A stretch of 64,000 nt of DNA. Origin: Adiantum capillus-veneris (lineage: Eukaryota; Streptophyta; Polypodiopsida; Polypodiales; Pteridaceae). This document shows positions 34,158 through 42,967 of the stretch, one piece after another. Position numbers and translations under genes: made by a program. The notes beneath the pieces are model-generated. The model did not search any database. It worked only from the letters and a program-made list of their open reading frames with translations, and was not told where the DNA came from. Numbering within the stretch: the stretch's first letter is position 1; every line of letters begins with the position of its first letter. The DNA is taken from assembly GCA_014529385.2 (NCBI GenBank), contig CM043952.1, positions 69,817,370 to 69,881,369 on the forward strand, given 5' to 3'.

Positions 34158-34373
34158 ATGATGGAAAACGGGCCAACGGCATTCCCGTTCAGATTCTTGC
34201 AGCATATGCATGTGAATATCTATGTAGATAGGAAAGTCTTCTACCAACAGAAGATCGTACACCTATTTGGTGCGGTGGTTCTAGGAGAAATCCTCACTTC
34301 CCCGAACCCTATCATTCTCCCCATATTAGATTACCATCATTCCTTTAATGTTTCTATCTTTATCTTGTTTTAA
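34158..34373 (+). CDS. ORF3: conserved small leader ORF, element B
   Basis: This 71-codon ORF reads MMENG...FPFRF, then VNIYVDRKVFYQQ, LFGAVVLGEI, NPIILPILDYHHSF and ends NVSIFILF. It is the closest match to the second copy in element C (MDNGPG...FPFHF...NPVILPLVDYHRSFDVNIFIL). It ends about 110 bp before gag, separated by an A-rich tract. The function is unknown. The three-element conservation is the best evidence that it is translated. Confidence 0.7.
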   Translation: MMENGPTAFPFRFLQHMHVNIYVDRKVFYQQKIVHLFGAVVLGEILTSPNPIILPILDYHHSFNVSIFILF

Positions 34374-34483
34374 CCTATCCACCCACCCCTGTAAAAAAGC
34401 TGCTATGAGCCGCTACTGTTAATGTAATGTAAAAAAAAAGAAAAAAAAAGAAAAAGAGGTTTGTAATTTCCTGAGTCACTACC

Positions 34484-35401
34484 ATGGAAAGTGTTTCTTT
34501 CCCCACGTTCAGTGGAAAGAAGGGAGAGGATCTCACCACCGACTTTTTGGATGATTTCGACATTGCTTGTATCGTCTCCAACAAAGATGACGACGCTTCA
34601 CGACTTAGAATTTTCCCTCTACTGATGAAAGTAGAGGCCAAGTCCTGGTATAATGCATTGCCCCAGGCCACCAAGAATGCATGGGTTGTGTTAATGGCTA
34701 CTTTTGTAAAGAGGTTTGGTGGAGGCACAACCTCGGAGAGGCTATGGCAGTTACTGACAGAATTAAAGCAGGGAGGCCTGCTGGAGTATGCCCCCTACGA
34801 GTCTAAATTTGTGGACTTATGGGAGAGATGGGTTGCCTCACTAGAGGAAGGTGAAGGAGCGCCTAGTTTCCTAAAGAAGGACCGTTTCATTGCTGGTCTA
34901 TGGTCGCCGCTTAGAGAGAAGGTGAAGGGAAGGTTTCCTGCAACATATGAGTTGGCGGTCGAAGTAGCCCGCCTTAAAGACAAGAAGCTACACATGCAAG
35001 CAAGAGTAAACGAGTCAGAGGAAACAAGCTCGGCCCAACCAACCCCAGTGACTACAACAGCCAATCATAGAGTCCAACCACAGGAGGCATCAGAAGAGCA
35101 AGACCTGCTGAGTCGCATCACCACCCAACTAGAGAGTTTATCTGTGCATTTGGTGCAGCAAGGGCATACACCTGGAAGGAACCCAAACAAGGAAGAGGAC
35201 AACAAAGGCAGAACCCAGAGTACCATTGTTACAACTACGGGGAAGATGGCCGTGGAATGTACTACTGCCCACACCCGAGGAGGCAGAATTTCAATAGAGG
35301 GGGGAGACATAATCAGATCTCTCCACCAAGAACACCACCGCCACTCAGGAAACCAATCCCACCTGTTCAAATCCCACAACCAGCGATGCAACCACAGCTA
35401 G
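34484..35401 (+). CDS. gag: gag, element B
   Basis: The capsid domain is intact: MESVSFPTFSGKKGEDLTTD, LRIFPLLMKVEAKSWYNAL, LWQLLTELKQG and FKGRFPATYELAVEVARLKD-like regions, closely matching element A. It lacks the stop present in A and runs on through EEQDLLSRITTQLESLSVHL. After about 35188 homology to A moves to the -1 frame (zinc-knuckle region), so the last 70 codons of this frame are probably not native. A CCCAAAC heptamer at 35182-35188 sits exactly at the frame change. Confidence 0.85.
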   Translation: MESVSFPTFSGKKGEDLTTDFLDDFDIACIVSNKDDDASRLRIFPLLMKVEAKSWYNALPQATKNAWVVLMATFVKRFGGGTTSERLWQLLTELKQGGLLEYAPYESKFVDLWERWVASLEEGEGAPSFLKKDRFIAGLWSPLREKVKGRFPATYELAVEVARLKDKKLHMQARVNESEETSSAQPTPVTTTANHRVQPQEASEEQDLLSRITTQLESLSVHLVQQGHTPGRNPNKEEDNKGRTQSTIVTTTGKMAVECTTAHTRGGRISIEGGDIIRSLHQEHHRHSGNQSHLFKSHNQRCNHS

Positions 35402-36726
35402 CCACACCAGTTCAACGCCAGTCACCAATGCAACCACCGCCACAATCACCACTTACAATCATCCCACGCCCACCACCAATTGGTACCCGCACACCAAGTA
35501 TCATTGGTCTTGCAGAAGAGGTCAAGATGAATGCAACAGAAGAAGGATCAAGTAAGAAGACTATTCAAAGAACTGAAGCAGTGGAACAAGAGGTTAAAGA
35601 ATCAAAAGATGCTACCCAGGTGGGGGAGGTAAGCCAAGAAAATTGTGTTACAAATGTAAGTACATCTTTAACCTTGGATGAAATAGGCACCAAAGCAATC
35701 AATCGACAACATTGGGCAGTAAGGGTAAAAAGGTGTAAAGTGTTGATTAGGCCTCGTCAGAGTAAGAGGAATGCAAAGGTCATGAAAGATACAAGAGAAG
35801 AGGAAAACCAGCCTGTTAGCAAGGCTTTGCAGAAGGTGGACAACATATCAAGCAAAGGGGAGGGCTTTGAAAACGGAAGCCTGTGCACCAGCATGGACCC
35901 AGGACAGTGTAGCAAGCTAAAGGAATCTTGCATCAAGGCAGTTTCACTAGAGGACCATAACGAAGAGGTAAGTATGACTGAAGGTTTGGAGTTGGATATT
36001 TCTCCAGAGGCTTGGCAGGCGAGCAAGACTTTATTGTGTAGTGTTATAGACTTAGAGATGGGTAATGCCTCTAGTCTACTTAAGGGTGTTATAAACTTGG
36101 AGATGGGTAATGCCTCCAGTTTATGTGAGGATGTTCATATTAAGTTTGATGATCAATATGTTGCCAACCTTTTAAGGATGTTCCAAACTCCTCCACAACA
36201 CAGCATTGTGTTTGCATGGGATGCATCAGACCTATGGCTATGGCTAGCCGCTCTAACATATAGAGAGAAGATCAGCATGGAGATAAGAGCAAAGGAGCCA
36301 TGGATAGACAAAATCCTGATAGAATGCAAGAATGAAGACCTCATTCGCAATTTGGTACATTTTTTTACAAATAGTGCATCCTCTCTTTGGAGAAAGGTAA
36401 GTGGATTACGCTTGTATTTGAGCCGCAAGGTAGGTGGCTTGCTATTAGCATCAGTAAAGGAAGCTGACATTTTTGAGCACACCCAAAATAAGCATGATAT
36501 ACTCACAGTTTTTTCTAGTCATGGTAGTAAGATGGATTCTGAAGAAAACTTGAGCTCACTACACCAACAAGGCGGCCATATATGGTGGATTCTTGGTACA
36601 CTCTTGGGAATCATAATTTTCAGTTCTGTCTTTGCAGGAGCCAAGATGCTCATTTCCCCTCTCGCTACTGGTGGTTACAAATTTGGTCCAATTTGGCATG
36701 CAAATTTTATTGGTCGGACACTGTAG
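35188..36726 (+). CDS. ORF of unknown function with C-terminal membrane segment, element B
   Basis: The frame opens at 35188 (first ATG 35257) and is -1 to gag. It starts with a degenerate gag knuckle (C-YN-Y-GEDG-R-GMYY-C) and a Pro-rich stretch, both like element A. After about 35500 it no longer resembles pol. It shows Lys/Glu-rich sequence, a tandem duplication (DLEMGNASSLLKGV then NLEMGNASSLCEDV), a Trp-rich part (WDASDLWLWLAALTY) and, at 36577-36640, one hydrophobic span (WWILGTLLGIIIFSSVFAGA) that looks like a transmembrane helix. It ends in TAG at 36724. The product could be a membrane-anchored, envelope-like or captured host protein; no family is recognised. Confidence 0.6.
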   Translation, partial: QGRGQQRQNPEYHCYNYGEDGRGMYYCPHPRRQNFNRGGRHNQISPPRTPPPLRKPIPPVQIPQPAMQPQLATPVQRQSPMQPPPQSPLTIIPRPPPIGTRTPSIIGLAEEVKMNATEEGSSKKTIQRTEAVEQEVKESKDATQVGEVSQENCVTNVSTSLTLDEIGTKAINRQHWAVRVKRCKVLIRPRQSKRNAKVMKDTREEENQPVSKALQKVDNISSKGEGFENGSLCTSMDPGQCSKLKESCIKAVSLEDHNEEVSMTEGLELDISPEAWQASKTLLCSVIDLEMGNASSLLKGVINLEMGNASSLCEDVHIKFDDQYVANLLRMFQTPPQHSIVFAWDASDLWLWLAALTYREKISMEIRAKEPWIDKILIECKNEDLIRNLVHFFTNSASSLWRKVSGLRLYLSRKVGGLLLASVKEADIFEHTQNKHDILTVFSSHGSKMDSEENLSSLHQQGGHIWWILGTLLGIIIFSSVFAGAKMLISPLATGGYKFGPIWHANFIGRTL

Positions 36727-36729
36727 ACA

Positions 36730-36957
36730 ATGATCCTATTTTTCACTTGGGATCCAGGAGGACACTGGCACAAAGTTCTGGAAGCCATGGGCTTCCCCTT
36801 TAATCAACCGACACTATTCCCAGAAACAAGCTATCACCCGGACCTGTTACAGATCAATGAATATCCTAGAAATCTCACCAATGGCGAAATGGAATGGATA
36901 GTTCAGAAGGCAACTCGATATCGGATCCTACAGCTAAGTGGAAGAAGAAACAGATGA
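36730..36957 (+). pseudogene. Relic of the RNase H-integrase linker, element B
   Basis: It lies in the same frame just after the TAG. NEYPRNLTNGEMEWIVQKAT corresponds to ECPKDLTKGQKQWLVRKVTK before the IN zinc finger of element A. This short relic shows that B arose from a full element by loss of PR-RT-RNase H and most of IN. Confidence 0.7.
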
Positions 36958-36982
36958 GCTAGAGGCATGAATGCCTCTAGCC

Positions 36983-36998
36983 AAAAGGGGAGGGATAA
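36983..36998 (+). other. Polypurine tract, element B
   Basis: AAAAGGGGAGGGATAA lies directly before the 3' LTR, like the tract in element A. Confidence 0.85.
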
Positions 36999-38321
36999 TG
37001 ATGGGGGCTTTTCACAAGCCAAGCTCCCATACCCCTCTTCTCTCGTCCCCACCCCATGAAAACCCCCTCTTAGGGAGGGAGTGATAAAAGGCATTAGAAA
37101 AAAGTAAGAAAAAATAAAGTATGCTTATGTAAATATATAAGAAAGGTAAAATAGGCCACCTCATGCCTGCGGGGCATTCCATCCCCACCTTGCCTCCTTT
37201 TTCTTCACTGATGCCCCGCCGTGTGTCCCTTTTTCTCTCCTCCACTCAAAAGGTCAACCCCCTCTCTCTTCCCCTTTTCCTTTCTCCTTTCTCTCTCCCC
37301 TCAAGCTACCCCACCTCTCACCAATAATGCATTATAGCTCACCAATAATGCACCCTAACTCACATGCAACTTATGCTATCTTCCAAAACAGTATACCCCA
37401 CCCCCCTTTTCTCTCTCCTACACTCTCCCATGATCCAAATACCCCCCTCTCTCTCTAAAATTCGAAATCTCTCTTTTCTTGTAGCCAGATGGCCTCCCCC
37501 ACACTCACACACACTCAGTTTCACTGAAAAAGGTGCCCACAGACCCATCCCCACCCAGTGGTTACCTGATTTTCTTGTGTTCACACACATCTGCACACAG
37601 ATTCACCTCTGAACACACTCCTCTCTCTCCCCTCTTGTAATTACTTTATTCTCCATGTCACCTCTCACTTTTTTTCATCAACCCATCTCTCTCTCTTAGT
37701 CTCTCTCTCATGAGACTGCTGTTCTGGCACATATACACACAGCTAGACAAGTGGGACCCACAGTCACATGGCCTATGTAGATAATGATTTCTTTATTTCT
37801 AAATTCTAGAATTTCTCCCCCCCCTCCTCCCCTATATAAAGAGGGGTCACCATCACACTAAACACACACACCATCACCAAAGAGTACACTATGCACTGTG
37901 TGTGCCTAGTGCACACACACACACCCACACCATCACCATCACCATCACTGCAATCACCATGCTTGTCTTGAGCATGACCTCTACACCCTTGGCTATGGAA
38001 GATGAAGTGCAACTAAATGAAGGATGATGGCCATAATCCTCGTGCGAGTCTTCGCCATCAACTCCCACCTATCCGCCATGTGCTCTACCACTCTCTCCCT
38101 TCTCATTCCCCTACCCTATGCTCCCCATTTCATCGCCTTATTCTCTAAATAAAGCTTGAGGTTTTCTTAGTATGTTTTCTTGCAATGTTTTTCCCATCTG
38201 AGGTGTGCGGAATCGTCACCTAGTCTTGTGTTTGGAGTGAGCTTGTGTATGGGTGAAGGGTGTGCGGATTCGCCATCCTTTTGTGATGCCTAAGTACTAA
38301 GCCACTATACCCCCTCCCTCA

Positions 38322-38360
<39 letters not shown>

Positions 38361-38573
38361 ACTTGATCTCATTCCCTTTCCTTTTCATCATTACTCCCAA
38401 GCATCCATCTCTCTTGGATGAAAAGTTTGTTATGGTGGTGTGTTGTTTGCGTCCTAGCCGCTGAAGCTAGGTGGTGCCCCCTGTTTGCTTTACCATGAGA
38501 GGCTTGAGGCGCGCCATTCGGTCCCTGGTGTTTTAGAGGCCGTCGGGGTTCGGGGTTTGCTTTGCTCCCGTCA
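36999..38573 (+). repeat. 3' LTR of element B
   Basis: It is nearly identical to 31553-33100 apart from scattered substitutions, about 21 extra bp near 37325 (a short duplication of CACCAATAATGCA) and a longer (CT)n. Confidence 0.97.
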
Positions 38574-38577
38574 ATGC

Positions 38578-38990
38578 CAATGCCAGTATCAAAAGCACCA
38601 AATTTTGTACTGGTATACCTAACTTCCCCAGCCCATAATATATACTTTTTCCCCAAAATAAGTTGTCTTCAACAATCACCCTATAATGAGATGAACAACA
38701 CCCAATTGGGTACTTTACAGTACCAAATTTTCAAGTTGCCAAAGCAGTATCACAAGCACCAAATTTTGTATTGGTATACCTAACTTCCCCAGCACATAAT
38801 ATTATTTTTGTCCAAAATAAGCTATCTTCAAGAATCACCCTGTAGTGAGATGAACAACACCTAGTTTGGTAATTTATAGTACCAAATTTGGTAGTTTCCT
38901 ATGCCAGTATCACAAGCACCAAATTTTGTACTAGTGTACCTAACTTCCTTATCCCATAAATTTGGTGCAAGTGATACGAGGTGGCAACTA
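38578..38990. repeat. Three tandem units of about 160 bp with ACCAAATTTTGTACT
   Basis: Units containing CAAGCACCAAATTTTGTA, CCTAACTTCCCCAGC(C/A)CATAATAT, AAAATAAG(T/C)TGTCTTCA-like and ATGAGATGAACAACACC start near 38587, 38745 and 38905. They continue the palindrome array left of element B. Confidence 0.8.
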
Positions 38991-39591
38991 GCAAAATATC
39001 TCCAAAATAACCACACTATAAGAAAAATGACTAAATGGACATTAGTGGATTTTTGTTTTCACATAAGGAGGAATACATAGCAAATTGCACCAAGAAAAAA
39101 TTCTTTCTTTGTTCCACAAATCATGGGTTGACATGGGGGTCAAAGCGATAAGTGTATCCCTCTCGCCGAATGCAATAATTAGCAACGAGAGGGCTAATGT
39201 TGTCTACATCAAAGAGGGGGTTTTGGCGGCTATATGTTATTGGGAGAAAAGATCCAGCTCTCTAGCTAGGGCTTGACCAAGTCCGTAAAGTACAAGGGGT
39301 AGTAGGGAACAAGGTAAGAAGGCTCATATGACCAAATGGCCAAAAAATTCTCATAGTCATTTCTAAGAGGATTGATTTTATTTGCAAGTTAATCAATTCG
39401 TGCTTTTTTGGTGAAAGGTGATTCTTTTTTGAGTTTATATAAGCATGGATTTCTCTCATATGTACTCTCTCTAAGGTGGCATTGAGGTATGTAAAATAAG
39501 AACCGAGGGAAGGAGAGAGAAGAAGGATTAGACGGAGAGAGAAAAACATACTTGTAAAATAGAGATAGGATAGGGGTGTGAGAGTACCAAG

Positions 39592-39592
<1 letters not shown>
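38991..39592. other. No gene seen
   Basis: Short open frames on both strands (for example 39085-39276 plus) have no recognisable motif. The sequence is unique in this window. Confidence 0.5.

Positions 39593-39593
<1 letters not shown>

Positions 39594-39655
<62 letters not shown>
39594..39655. repeat. (GA)n microsatellite
   Basis: About 60 bp of uninterrupted GA repeats, about 40 bp left of the large inverted repeat. Confidence 0.99.
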
Positions 39656-39657
<2 letters not shown>

Positions 39658-40032
39658 CAGGGCTAGGGAAAAGATAGGTTCGCTTTATGCAATGTTTGTG
39701 TCACGCTCCCTCTGCATGAACATCTTCTTTTCTTCAAGGGGTGCATTGGCGGGAGTTTGTGAAGCTCGTCATGGATTTTACCAACGAGCTCATTACCAGT
39801 AGTTGCATATCATATAGGCATTGTAATAAGTACAGGGAGAATAAAAGAAGGACACTCTAGATTGGCACCTCCGAGTCACGTGTTGCATATGTTGCTTGCC
39901 TCATAACATTTATATAGGCTGAAGCAGCATGGTCTCAAATAGCATTTCATAGTGATGGATGAGTGGTGCAAGGTCTCACAGGCATGTGTTAGTTCCATGA
40001 GGGGTCCCACTTCTCAAAAAGCATATGCTAGT

Positions 40033-40360
40033 ACCCCTATGAATATTATAAGCATCTACTAGTGCGATGAGTGACCACCACTAACTGCTAAAGTGGAGTG
40101 TGCAATAATATATGCTTGATTTGTGCGCTATGACTATTATGCCCCTATGAATATTATAAGCATCTACTAGTGTCATGAGTGACCACCACTAACTGCTAAT
40201 GTGGAGTGTGCAACAATGTATGCTTGATTTGTGCATTATGACTAATATGCCCCTATGAATATTATAAGCATCTACTAGTGCCATGAGTGACCACCACTAA
40301 CTACTAAAGTGGAGTGTGCAATAATATATGCTTGATTTGTGCGATATGACTATTAGGCCC
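40033..40360 (+). repeat. 109-bp tandem repeat, three copies, in the hairpin loop side
   Basis: Units begin CCCCTATGAATATTATAAGC near 40034, 40143 and 40252 and contain GAGTGACCACCACTAACT(G/A)CT and GTGGAGTGTGCAA. Units differ by only a few bases. The opposite arm has a single inverted copy. Confidence 0.93.
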
Positions 40361-40569
40361 CTACAAATCAAGCATATGTTATTGCACACTCCACTTTAGG
40401 AGTTAGTGGTGGTCACTCATGGCACTAGTAGATGCTTATAATATTCATAGGGGCACTAGCATATGCTTTTTGAGAAGTGGGACCCCTCATGGCACTAACA
40501 CATGCCTGTGAGACCTTGCGCCACTCATCCATCACTACCAAATGCTGTTTGAGACCATGCTGCTTCAGT

Positions 40570-40577
40570 CTATATAA
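40570..40577 (+). promoter_or_regulatory. Putative TATA box of the ORF at 40668
   Basis: GTCTATATAAATG lies about 95 bp upstream of the ATG, a normal distance for a plant TATA box with a short 5' UTR. The left arm carries the matching inverted sequence (TTTATATAGGC near 39909). Confidence 0.55.
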
Positions 40578-40667
40578 ATGTTATGAGCCAAGCAGCACAT
40601 GCAACACAAGTGACTCGGCGGTTCCAATCTAGAGAGTCCTTCTTTTATTTTCCCTGTACTTACTACA

Positions 40668-41024
40668 ATGCCTTTAGGATATGCAACTACTGGTAATGAG
40701 GTTGGTGGTAAAATCCATGGTGAGCTTCACAAACTCCCCCCCAACGCACCCCTTGAAGAAAAGAAGATGTTCATGCAGAGAGAGCGTGACACAAACAAGT
40801 CGATCCAGACGTTCAACCACCTTAATCGCGCTCGCAACACCGGAGACCAGGAAATCAATGAAGGCTTTGAGACAATGCGAGAAGCTCTGGGCAAGTGGGA
40901 GACATGGGGGTACATAGACAGCTCTCGGAGGGCCGCTTTGCAGGCGAAGATTGACCATTTCCTTGTCTACAAATGCACAATCAACCTGGTCGACATCTCT
41001 GGCTATAATGTGGTAGAATATTGA
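40668..41024 (+). CDS. Unknown small protein, 118 aa, 5' part in the inverted repeat
   Basis: It begins MPLGYATTGNEVGGKIHGEL, is rich in charged residues (EEKKMFMQRERDTNKS, QEINEGFETMREALGKWETW) and ends ISGYNVVEY before TGA. Its codon use and GC content are higher than the flanking AT-rich DNA, which suggests real or recently real coding sequence. There is no signal peptide or membrane span, and the middle is probably helical. I do not recognise a family. The inverted copy of its 5' part next to it could silence it through small RNAs. It may be a captured gene fragment. Confidence 0.5.
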   Translation: MPLGYATTGNEVGGKIHGELHKLPPNAPLEEKKMFMQRERDTNKSIQTFNHLNRARNTGDQEINEGFETMREALGKWETWGYIDSSRRAALQAKIDHFLVYKCTINLVDISGYNVVEY

Positions 41025-41622
41025 GACGAGATTCAAATAATTATGCACTAATTATTATATTTAAATAAATATGAACTTAATATTTATTTAAATATAATAA
41101 ATTGTACTAGTGTGATGCAAGTTGTATTGTGTGTGTGTGTCTGCAAGTTTGATTTCCTACCTAATATTGTAAACAACTTATTTTAATTATATGATGGTGT
41201 TCTTTGAATTGTAATGATTGATATGACCAACGTTGAGTATGCTCTTATATATAGGGGGACATGAGATCATGTGCACAACATTGTGTTATTCATTGCTTTG
41301 TATTTTATGAATTCCAAATAATGTGTGAGACACCACACCACATGTGAGGATGTACTATTTGACCAACCTTAGAATAATATACTTATGAGACCAGAAAAAT
41401 GTTAGCTTGAACATTTAAAAAATGAGACCTAAGTAGATAATCACATTATTCTTCCATTCTTCTGTGCCTTGGTGAGAATAATTTATATGTCAAGGTTTGG
41501 GACCGTCCCCTCTCTCTGTCTCCACAATTCTGGGCAAAAATTTGGGCATGTGGACTACTGTTTTTTCTTAGTCAAAAAATAAATGTTTTACTTTTTTAGA
41601 TGAAGGAGATCGCATGAGTTCA
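41025..41622. other. AT-rich non-coding stretch
   Basis: It starts with a palindromic AT-rich segment (ATTATATTTAAATAAATATG...CATATTTATTTAAATATAAT-like, 41050-41100). No gene or TE motif is seen. Confidence 0.5.
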
Positions 41623-41626
41623 TTAA

Positions 41627-42963
41627 CACTAGAATGGTAACCTAACAAGACATAAAAGTTTTCTTTCGGGGTTTTGGGAAAAACTCCAAAACCATAGTAG
41701 ATCCACTCATTTTGAAAAATCCTTTCATGAGCTTATAGTTCAATAACTACTACATATGGAAAAAATGAGAAACTTGTAACTTTTCTCATCCCTTGGTCAC
41801 TACAAGCCTCCAAAGTTGATGGACCAGTGCATTTTTCCCAAAACAACAATTTCTTACTGTTGATTACATATAAATAAGAGTGGGGATTTTTGTAGGACAT
41901 GAGATAAAATGCCCCGTTAACTTTAGTGGGTTGGTGACCAAAACATATGGTTGCTTTTACCTCACTAATTTTTTTTTGGGCAAAAAAAAGGTACAAAAAA
42001 GTTACATTTTTACCATTCTGCGGACCTATCATCAAAGTTTCTATAGTCACGCTCAATACAGATACTATATACACGTTTTCTTAGTTCCCTTTGGGCCTTT
42101 GGATTCAAAAGGAGCCATGGAGCATGTCAAAAGGATAATGGATCTCTTACAATTGGAACTTTGGGGGCAATAATAAAGTGCTAAATACAACAAACATGAA
42201 AAAACTGGGTTTAGCATTATGACCTCTAGAAACCCATAGAAACTACTCAATATCTAGCCAAGTTTGTAGTCTATGATTAGATATGGTTACTACCTACAAA
42301 ATACACACAATTGGTCTAAGAAAATAGCAATATTGAGAAAGTTATACTTGCTACTCTAAAATGTATCGTATTCTTCAGCAATCAAATAACTCAACCATCA
42401 TCATATACTATGCTATATAGCATATTAGGTCCCCCAAAACTCAAGGAAGATTAGCTTTATGTTATACATTACACTTACACAATAAAAATTGAATCTGGAT
42501 ATCAAGAAAGCCACCAAAAAAATCATAAAAGTGCTAATTTTGACCAAAAAATAGGATTATGCAATTCTTGTAAATTGGTCATAACTTTCAATTTTAACAC
42601 TTAGCTCTCCCTACAAGCATCAAAAACTTGTTGAGAACTATGAAGGCCTAACCTCTAGCCATCTAAGCCTCACAACCATGAATTTTAGAGTGGTATAGTT
42701 GCCAAAAATTGAAAAAAAGCCATAAACAGGACCCGTTTTTTCACACAGTTTAGGTTCCAAAATGTTGTGCAAGAGTAAGGTTAATGGTGAGATTGATACT
42801 CCAAAAAAAATGCTAAGTTTTTTTCAGCTCATAAGGCAACTTTGTGGATATATAGCACCTAGAAATTCATTTTCATACTCTTCAAATAATTCAAGCAAAA
42901 TGGTCACTTAAAAGGACACAAAAGTGTCCAAGGACAGAAAAGTGTCCTATTACCATTCTAGTG
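41627..42963. mobile_element. piggyBac-like non-autonomous element (TTAA target)
   Basis: The terminal inverted repeats CACTAGAATGGTAA (41627-41640) and TTACCATTCTAGTG (42950-42963) are perfect over 14 bp and are flanked on both sides by TTAA (41623-41626 and 42964-42967). A TTAA target duplication is diagnostic of piggyBac-type transposition, and CACTAGAA resembles the CCCTAGAA start of classical piggyBac ends. The 1337-bp interior is AT-rich with subterminal AAAAGTGTCC repeats on the right (AAAGTGTCCAAGGACAGAAA). No transposase is readable, so it is non-autonomous or a relic. A CACTA-family MITE is less likely because no 2-3 bp duplication other than TTAA fits. Confidence 0.65.
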
Positions 42964-42967
42964 TTAA

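Larger units (their letters stand above)
31553..38573 (+). mobile_element. Gypsy element B: non-autonomous relative of A with an extra ORF in place of pol
   Basis: This 7.0 kb element has 1548- and 1575-bp LTRs (TG...CA) that are nearly identical, implying a recent insertion. ATGC flanks both sides (31549-31552 and 38574-38577), a 4-bp target duplication. The internal order is primer site, ORF0 (zinc knuckle), ORF2, ORF3, gag, then a long ORF with a C-terminal membrane segment, then a short pol relic and the polypurine tract. No PR, RT, RNase H or IN core is present, so any mobility would need enzymes from an element like A or C. Confidence 0.93.
39693..40797. repeat. Large inverted repeat (arms about 430-450 bp)
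   Basis: The left arm (39693 to about 40140) and right arm (about 40366-40797) are reverse complements along nearly their whole length. Examples are TGTTTGTGTCACGCTC against GAGCGTGACACAAACA, and GTCCCACTTCTCAAAAAGCA against its complement near 40470. The loop holds two further copies of a 109-bp unit. The right arm contains a TATA box, the 5' UTR and the first 43 codons of the ORF at 40668; the left arm is an inverted partial copy. Transcripts through both arms would form a long hairpin RNA. Confidence 0.9.

Noticed and set aside
41627..42963. Assignment of the TTAA-flanked element to the CACTA superfamily because its ends start CACTA
   Set aside because: CACTA elements make 2-3 bp duplications and have CACTACAA-like ends here (22186); the TTAA on both sides fits piggyBac-type insertion.
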